A DNA stretch of 64,000 nt, taken from NCBI GenBank assembly GCA_944474755.1, contig OX104117.1, positions 44,781,222 to 44,845,221 of the forward strand. Direction: 5' to 3'. This stretch comes from Limnoperna fortunei. Taxonomy: Eukaryota; Mollusca; Bivalvia; Mytilida; Modiolidae. Below are positions 56,761 to 64,000 of this stretch, in pieces (the first letter of the stretch is position 1; each line of letters starts with the position of its first letter). Both the position numbers and the translations under genes were made by a program. Below the pieces are notes generated by a model. The model was not told the origin of the DNA, did not search any database, and was given only the letters and a program-made list of their open reading frames with translations.

Positions 56761-57574
56761 AATATAAAATATGACGCATTGGCGCCCAACCGGTTAAAGG
56801 AACCACAGCCCTACTACTGTATTCTAATACTCTAACACAGTCATAAGAAAATGTTACCACACCAATAAAAAAACCAATAAAAAAAAAATCGCCGAATACT
56901 AGAGCTGCACAAACAGCCTTAGCCAAAGCTACTATTATGCCTAAACATCTATAAAGCATAAAAATACAAAGACAAGATAATAAAATACAAACACGTTAAG
57001 TTAATAACTTCTTTGCGCTTTCTCTGAACTTCTTGTTACGTTTATCATATGCAATCGGGTGAATATTGTGTTAATTTGGACGTTTGTGGTTTGTTTGAAT
57101 ATCCTATATTTTTTCAGTATGAATAACGGATAGTTTGGTACATCTGCCTATTTGTAAAGTCTTTTATAATATAAAATATGACGCATTGGCGCCCAACCGG
57201 TTAAAGGAACCACAGCCCTACTACTGTATTCTAATACTCTAACACAGTCATAAGAAAATGTTACCACACCAATAAAAAAACCAATAAAAAAAAATCGCCG
57301 AATACTAGAGCTGCACAAACAGCCTTAGCCAAAGCTACTATTATGCCTAAACATCTATAAAGCATACAAATACAAAGACAAGATAATAAAATACAAACAC
57401 GTTAAGTTAATAACTTCTTTGCGCTTTCTCTGAACTTCTTGTTACGTTTATCATATGCAATCGGGTGAATATTGTGTTAATTTGGACGTTTGTGGTTTGT
57501 TTGAATATCCTATATTTTTTCAGTATGAATAACGGATAGTTTGGTACATCTGCCTATTTGTAAAGTCTTTTATT
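56761..57574. repeat. 407-bp tandem duplication
   Basis: Two copies, beginning aatataaaatatgacgcattgg at 56761 and 57168. They are nearly identical (differences mainly in an A-run and one base in aagcataaaaatac). Each carries tggcgcccaaccgg at 56780 and 57187, which resembles the start of a tRNA-Lys primer-binding site. Confidence 0.92.
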
Positions 57575-57896
57575 ATTAATATAATTATCGTTTTACCGTT
57601 GTTTCTGCTGGAACCATCATAAGGGGTATCAGTTCTTAACCACACTGAACTGAACAACGCGTCCCTTGGGTTGTGGATAGGTTAGATTTCGAAAAAGACT
57701 AGGCTCATTGCAGCGGCTATAAAAGCCAATATCATCCGTCCCTACCAAATATTCAATACCTTTGCGGTAGTAGAATTGTTTTCACATTGTGTCATCCCTT
57801 TTCCGGTTGATTTAATGTTGTTTAACTTGACCCTTTCCTGAATATAGCTGTATATTGCTCGCTGGACGTTAAGCAAACATTCAATCAATCAATCAA
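57575..57896 (+). mobile_element. Retroposon-like unit with (caat)n tail, copy 1
   Basis: Ends gaatatagctgtatattgct, gctggacgttaagcaaac, then attcaatcaatcaatc. This is a tail form common to mollusc SINE/LINE families. The 5' boundary is unclear. It is part of the 651-bp duplication. Confidence 0.45.
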
Positions 57897-58225
57897 AATA
57901 ACGTATACCAAAAAAAAAAACACTTGACGACCCCAAGTTAAGGTCCCCATTATCCGCTTCCCAGAGATTCACCGTGCAGCCAAAGCTACTATTATGCCTA
58001 AACATCTATAAAGCATAAAAATACAAAGACAAGATAATAAAATACAAACACGTTAAGTTAATAACTTCTTTGCGCTTTCTCTGAACTTCTTGTTACGTTT
58101 ATCATATGCAATCGGGTGAATATTGTGTTAATTTGGACGTTTGTGGTTTGTTTGAATATCCTATATTTTTTCAGTATGAATAACGGATAGTTTGGTACAT
58201 CTGCCTATTTGTAAAGTCTTTTATT

Positions 58226-58549
58226 ATTAATATAATTATCGTTTTACCGTTGTTTCTGCTGGAACCATCATAAGGGGTATCAGTTCTTAACCACACTGAA
58301 CTGAACAACGCGTCCCTTGGGTTGTGGATAGGTTAGATTTCGAAAAAGACTAGGCTCATTGCAGCGGCTATAAAAGCCAATATCATCCGTCCCTACCAAA
58401 TATTCAATACCTTTGCGGTAGTAGAATTGTTTTCACATTGTGTCATCCCTTTTCCGGTTGATTTAATGTTGTTTAACTTGACCCTTTCCTGAATATAGCT
58501 GTATATTGCTCGCTGGACGTTAAGCAAACATTCAATCAATCAATCAAAA
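58226..58549 (+). mobile_element. Retroposon-like unit with (caat)n tail, copy 2
   Basis: Second copy, created by the tandem duplication rather than by independent insertion, because the flanks are duplicated too. Confidence 0.45.
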
Positions 58550-58628
58550 TAACGTATACCAAAAAAACACTTGACGACCCCAAGTTAAGGTCCCCATTAT
58601 CCGCTTCCCAGAGATTCACCGTGCAGCT

Positions 58629-60169
58629 CTGTGGTGGTAGCACTGGGAAGCTATCCAGTATAGTCCCAGATGAGTTATTTACATATTGTCCTGCAATTAC
58701 AAACGTGTGAAGAACTCCAACAAACTATTGGATGTAGGTGAGACGGGGAGAGCAAAACCGGCTACTTGAATGTCAAAGCATTTTACAGTCAATTTATAAT
58801 ACTTGAACGCCTGAATAAATTGTGCCACGAGGCCTATTTGTTCATACAAAAGTAACCTTAGTTTTTAGTTAACCAGAATAAAAAACTGCACTGCCTTTCA
58901 CATAATTACTGCGGTAGCTGTAAGTGTTCTATAGAGTTACATGTATAATTATAATGATATCAAATTATGATTCTGATATAGCACCGTATTAGTATTCTAA
59001 TTTTTAAGTCATATGATACGGCTATGAACATCTGAACAACCAAAAGAACGCCGAAAAGAGTCGTTCCCTCGTCGAGCTGTTTTTAATGTGTAAAGGTCCG
59101 TGAAATGCAAAACACAAACATATAGAATAACAAGGAGTAGCACCTGTTTAACACACAAACAAAATGCAAACAATAAGCATGAATAAACAGAAAAGAGTAA
59201 CACAATACAATTTCTCACCACATATATGGGGAATACCGTTAATCAGGTTAAAAGGAAACAAGAGTGCAAGACAGTCAGAACAGATCATTAATAATTTTTG
59301 TTGTAGAAATTCCGAAGTAATCAACCAAATCATGATAGCAATAGTAGAACTCCAGCATCCCTAATTCAACATTGACAATTAAACTCTGGTCAAGCAAGTT
59401 CTTAATCCCAGGCGATCCTCTTGTCCAAGTAGAAAGCACATTAATATCATATGAATTGATACATATATATATTTACACGTATTTAAACAACATATCTAGG
59501 TGCTATTTCCATTTTGTTACAAATGAATGGTAAGTTGTATGTTGAAACATTAATTTTGAAGTTTCCCATTAGTCGTACATTTCGGACAAAATGTCAAAAT
59601 TTAATTCACTGTATAAGAGCATGTATAATTCAAGTAAACATTACATTTCAAGTCACATTTAGGATTTTGACCAATTTAATTAAAATAAAATATTTCGCAA
59701 GCTCCCACTTTTTGTTATTGTCGCTGTAAAGATCTAACAACATCCCATTACCATTGTTAAGAATTTTATCCAGTCCTCCTCTTTTCTGACGGGAGTTCAA
59801 AAGCAAATGAAACAGGAATCATGTTTCAAACCAATAAAAGCAAATTACAGTGTGATATTTTATAGTTTATCAAAGCACATCTTTTCATTAGGTGCAACAT
59901 TCGTATGAATCAGAATTTACGCGGCAATGTTCAGGGGATACACAAATAATTTATCAAGAATATTATAACGAAACAAACTTGAATTTCGCGAAGAGTGTAG
60001 TATCATCAGCCATGACTGTAAACACGAGTATTTTCACGACAAATGTCAAATGTCAAATGTCCAATTTGATGAAACGCCTGTTTCTGCATCATACACATTC
60101 AACGGCGTTTTACAATAAGTCACAATATATACACTTTTTACATATTATACAATAATGTCACGCAATTTA
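58629..60169. other. Stretch without recognisable genes
   Basis: AT-rich, with short reading frames at 59009-59364 on both strands that overlap each other. No conserved motif. Confidence 0.4.
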
Positions 60170-61850
60170 AAATAATGATTCGTACCGTTCAAAGAACCAG
60201 GCCTTAAGCTGTTTTTTGAAAATGTCTAAGGATTTAGACTGTTTTAGACTCGTTGGCAGAGTATTCCACAATTGAGGTCCCACTGTACTAAAAAAGTCTT
60301 ATTTCTGTTAAATGGAACAGCGTAGCAGCCGACAGACGATTCAGATGATCTTGAAGCACGTTTAGATACTGGACGGGACAGGAGATCCAGTAGATAAGAA
60401 GGGGCATTTCCGACTGAGCAATTGAACATATATACTAAAATTTTAAATGTAATGCGAGCTCTTATTGGCAGCCAATGTAGTTCAAATAACGCCTGTTGTG
60501 AACTATCATACTTCGAACGACGCAAGACAAGCTTAGCACACATGTTCTGAATGCGCTGAAGTTTTGACAGATTAGATTTGAATGTGCCGTAAAGAATTAC
60601 ATTGCAATAGTCCAGGTGGGATATTACTAAGGATAACACAAGTGTTTCAGTAGCCTCTCTTGTCAGATACTTCCGGATGCTTTTTATTTTGAGATAGTTC
60701 AGCATAGCAGCTTTACATTTTGTCTTAACATGCTCCTTAAAGGAAAGAGACTCATCCAAAAATGCACCCAGGTATTTAATATAGCTTTGTGATTTAACAA
60801 TGTCGCCACATATATTAATTTTGTTAGTGCTGCACTTGGTTAGTTGTTGACGACTCCCAAACAAAATGAATTCAGTCTTTGAATTGTTCATTTTAAGTTT
60901 ATTGCCATTCATCCAATCATTGATTAGTACAGCAGCTTCTTGGAGTTCCTGAACTGCACGTGATTCCTCATTGGGTGTTGGTTTGAATCGTTTATTAGCC
61001 GTATGGTCGTCCGCGAATCCATGCACAGAAATAGTTGGAGACACAATATCAAAAATAGTCCCCGCATATGTCAAATATAGCCAAGGGCCCAAGCAGCTTC
61101 CCTGGGGGACACTGCATTCGAGGTCCCGTATGGTCGATAATTGCGAGTTGACACTAACTCTGCATGTGCGAGGCCTCAAGTACGAATCCACCCATTTTAA
61201 GGCTATTCCACGAACACCATACTGCCGCTCCAGCACTTCCAATAATATGTCATGATCAACAGTGTCGAAAGCTGCACTTAGATCGAGAGCTATTAGCGCA
61301 GTCACCTCTTGATGTTCCATCCCATTCAAAATGTCATTGACTAGTCTCAGTAGAGCTGATTCGCAAGAGTGAAATCGACGGTAGGCGGACTGATTGGCCG
61401 GTAGAAGGTTGTGAGCTGATACGTGCTCGTTTAATTGTTTTAGGGTAGCTTTTTTCTATCACTTTAGACAGAAATGCCAGGTTACTGACAGGTCTGTAAT
61501 TGGCCAATATTAATTCAAGACCAGTCTTTTTCAACAATGGTCTGACGACAGCTTGTTTCCATCTTGCTGGGAAAACACCTTGAGTGAGAGACTGGTTTAC
61601 TAATTGAGTGATAGTAGGTAAGAGTTCATTTAGAAAGCATTTCAAAACATTTGTAGGCATGATGTCAAGTTCACATGATTTATTCTGCATTTTTTGAATA
61701 AATTGTTTAATATCACTCTCTAAAAGTGGCTTGAACATTGAGAATTGAGGCACGTCCTTCAATAGAGGTTGGAAGTTCTCAAAATCCTTAAGTGACTCGC
61801 GTATGTTCTTGATCTTGTCCATAAAGTAGTCAGCAGTAGACAATCGTCAG
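60170..61850 (-). pseudogene. CR1/L2-type LINE reverse transcriptase, nearly intact
   Basis: Two minus-strand frames, 61843-61334 and 61329-60244 (361 codons), belong to one ORF2. The first carries FPARWKQAVVRPLLKK and NYRPVSNLAFLSKVIEK. An extra A in an A-run near 61447-61452 shifts the frame; the shifted reading continues through the motif HVSAHNLLPANQSAYR. The second carries the RT palm: ALDLSAAFDTVDH, VPQGSCLGPWL and FADD (DD at 61006-61011), then thumb motifs (IKYLGAFLDESLSF, HLDYCNVILYG, LHWLPIRARI). A second shift near 60290 moves the C-terminal LKQSKSLDIFKKQL out of frame. The N-terminal endonuclease is missing (5' truncation near 61850), typical of target-primed insertion. Confidence 0.85.
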
Positions 61851-62213
61851 TAAACCCAAAGCAAAATCAAAAACTTCTTTTCATTGTGAACCATTATTGA
61901 CAATGAAAATAATGTACCTAAATGACTTTGTAAACAAAGTGTTCTCAATAATATTCATTGTTATAATAAACAATCAATATCTTTATGCACGCTTTATTTT
62001 GATTATAATTATTATATATGTCATTTTATCTGTTTTTATGTTTGACCTATTTAGTTTACTGTGATCAATTATTTATGGTGCTTGTTCATTTTAATTCTAC
62101 AACAAAAAACTCCAAAGAATTACCATGCATTCTGCTTTAAAATCTCGTCCCCGGTTTTCATTGCCAGATTCTTTAGCATAACACAACCAACCATGCAGTT
62201 CGCCAGAATATCC
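61851..62213. other. Stretch without recognisable genes
   Basis: AT-rich flank between the LINE 5' truncation point and the 328-bp duplication. Confidence 0.4.
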
Positions 62214-62872
62214 TACAAAAATATTAATAAAATACTTGATAGAGTTGTGTATACTCGTATGGGAAACTCATGTATTAAATCAGGATAAGAAGAATAAATC
62301 CAATATAAGGTTTAAATTGTATTTTCATCACTTTTTATGAGAACGAATGCTCCCTACAGTCAGAAAAACCTATGGCACATTTATATTAAAAGTTCGGAAC
62401 ATAACCTAATGTAAAGATCAAAGAAGTGCAATAACTATCCAAATAGACATATAACACACCGCCCTAAAGTTTGCTTGTTTCACAAACGTTCAATCATTTA
62501 AAATTCTTAGAGAAACAAAACTTTATTTTTAAATTTCAAAATACAAAAATATTAATAAAATACTTGATAGAGTTGTGTATACTCGTATGGGAAAATCATG
62601 TATTAAATCAGGATAAGAAGAATAAATCCAATACAAGGTTTAAATTGTATTTTCATCACTTTTTATGAGAACGAATGCTCCCTACAGTCAGAAAAACCTA
62701 TGGCACATTTATATTTAAAGTTCGGAACATAACCTAATGTAAAGATCAAAGAAGTGCAATAACTATCCAAATAGACATATAACACACCGCCCTAAAGGTT
62801 GCTTGTTTCACAAACGTTCAATCATTTAAAATTTTTAGAGAAACAAAACTTTATTTTTAAATTTCAAAATAC
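62214..62872. repeat. 328-bp tandem duplication
   Basis: Copies start at 62214 and 62542 (tacaaaaatattaataaaat) and differ at only a handful of positions. No ORF or element ends. Recent local duplication. Confidence 0.9.
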
Positions 62873-63010
62873 ATTCCATCGCACCTGTACCCTTAAATAT
62901 GCAAATCTTGTTGATCAAGTCAATCTTTACATGCAAAATCAGGCAACGCGAGTTATATGAGGTTTTGGAGAAATACTGTTGAAAAAGTATACCGTGAACG
63001 TGGAAGTTTT

Positions 63011-63215
63011 TCCGTGGGGGTTATTTTCGCTAAATTCACGACCAGGAAATATCCGCGAAAATAACCCCTACGCGAATTATTTGGTTTTAACGAATCAAAG
63101 AACGTGAAATTTGGTTATAACTATTAAAAATTGTACCGCGAAAATTACCCCCACGCGAAATATTTGGTTTTAACGAATTAAAGAACGTGAAATTTGGGAA
63201 TAACTACCAAAGATT
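63011..63215. repeat. CG-rich 83-bp repeat with inverted head
   Basis: ccgcgaaaatwacccc...acgcgaa..tatttggttttaacg...aacgtgaaatttgg occurs at 63053 and 63136 (period 83). An inverted version (tccgtgggggttattttcgc) precedes it at 63011. Looks like part of a small inverted-repeat element; the family is unnamed here. Confidence 0.65.
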
Positions 63216-64000
63216 GTGAAGAAGTTTTTGATGGGGGATACTTATAAAAATTGGGTATAGTATTTTAGGGGGAATTGAATACATGTTGAAAACTTACCAC
63301 ATATAGTGTGAATGCTGTTAATGAGGTTAAAAAATAATGAAATGAATGTGAATAAATGGAAAGACAATCCTAGTGTTTTTATTCCTCGGAAGTTTTACGG
63401 TAATTTATTTGATCTCGGGATGTTTTACAATAGTGTATTCCCTGAAATTTGTACACTTGTGTATTTATTTCCTGGCAATTTTACCGAGTAAATTTTTCAC
63501 TTAAATTTTTAAATTACTACCTAGGAAGTGTTATAGTAGAATATTTTATCTGAAGATTTCTGTGATACGCCTCCCCATCCTTATTATATTGATAGAATTA
63601 ATTCATTGTTTACTTGAGTAGATATCATGTCAATTGTATATTATTGACTTAAAAGAAAATGAACTGGTTTCCAATAAAAACTACCCTTTTATGTAAAAAA
63701 AAAACAAATAAACAAAGGAGCCGAAAGGTAAACACTGTTTAAAAAATATACCAAACAAACTATCAATAACACTTCTGAATTACACTATTTACAGATATCA
63801 GATACTAGTGATTAATGCTAAACCCGACGATATACACGGAATAAATCTACGCATTTACGTCATATACCTACGGCAGTAAAGGCACGCTTAACAACATCCT
63901 TTTCGTTGTTCAATTTTTTTTATGACATTTGATTACCAACTTAGCGTGCAGCAGGTAAATTGTCAATACATTGTTTAGATCTGAGAATTAATTAATGACT
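63216..64000. other. Stretch without recognisable genes
   Basis: AT-rich to the window end; nothing recognised. Confidence 0.4.

Larger units (their letters stand above)
57327..58628. repeat. 651-bp tandem duplication overlapping the 407-bp one
   Basis: Copies at 57327-57977 and 57978-58628, joined at gtgcagc/ccaaag with agc microhomology. Each contains the right part of the 407-bp unit plus a further 400 bp with a retroposon-like tail. Differences are confined mostly to an A-run (57910 versus 58561). Confidence 0.92.

Noticed and set aside
56738..56959. 73-codon minus-strand hydrophobic ORF as a TRPM exon
   Set aside because: It lies in the 407-bp tandem repeat and its hydrophobic stretch arises from an A-run; no splice sites or TRPM motifs.
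59009..59364. Overlapping short ORFs on both strands
   Set aside because: Mutually overlapping, hydrophobic by composition, with no family resemblance or splice context.

Overview
The window looks like AT-rich nuclear DNA from a bivalve mollusc, most likely a mytilid-type mussel. This is inferred from spliceosomal introns, a tRNA-derived SINE with the mollusc-type conserved 3' core, and a satellite whose monomer carries the hammerhead-ribozyme block known to me from mussel repeats. No bacterial operons, rRNA genes or free-standing tRNA genes were seen. One host gene is supported: a TRPM-type cation channel fragment on the minus strand (five exons, 53372-55958). Nearly everything else recognisable is mobile or tandemly repeated DNA.

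Layout. 1-7.4 kb: a decayed Tc1 transposase, a LINE 3' end and six SINE pieces. 7859-9012: a compact DNA transposon with arrays of a short CG-rich motif at both ends and one FLYWCH zinc-finger ORF. 9.3-13.0 kb: a composite non-coding repeat full of hairpins and palindromes. 14.3-15.5 kb: a Tc1 fossil split by a SINE with a perfect 14-bp target duplication. 17-27 kb: LINE remnants, one of them split by a decayed Ty3/Gypsy element with both LTRs (19907-25466). 28.7-32.1 kb: a 414-bp direct duplication flanking a region that contains another Tc1 fossil. 32.5-35.8 kb: a decayed LINE. 36.6-37.5 kb: two SINEs with target duplications.

40952-49604 is the most striking part. It is an 8.65-kb array of about 16 copies of a 549-bp unit. 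Each full unit encodes, on the minus strand, a 44-nt type I hammerhead ribozyme with a canonical GUC cleavage site. Thirteen of the 15 minus-strand cores are intact, two carry core mutations, and one extra copy is inverted. Transcription of the minus strand should give self-cleaving multimers that resolve into 549-nt monomers, which is the architecture of animal retrozymes. Downstream lie a LINE fragment and the GIY-YIG endonuclease end of a Penelope-like element (51875-52327), a class known to carry hammerhead motifs.

53.3-56.0 kb holds the TRPM exons, covering the pre-S1 region through the pore loop with S6 not found. 56.8-58.6 kb holds two overlapping tandem duplications. 60.2-61.85 kb holds a nearly intact CR1/L2-type LINE reverse transcriptase on the minus strand. 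62.2-63.2 kb holds a 328-bp tandem duplication and an 83-bp CG-rich repeat. Apart from TRPM, the contents interact as layers of insertion rather than as a pathway: SINE into Tc1, and Gypsy into LINE. The ribozyme satellite is probably a by-product of ribozyme-bearing retroelements.
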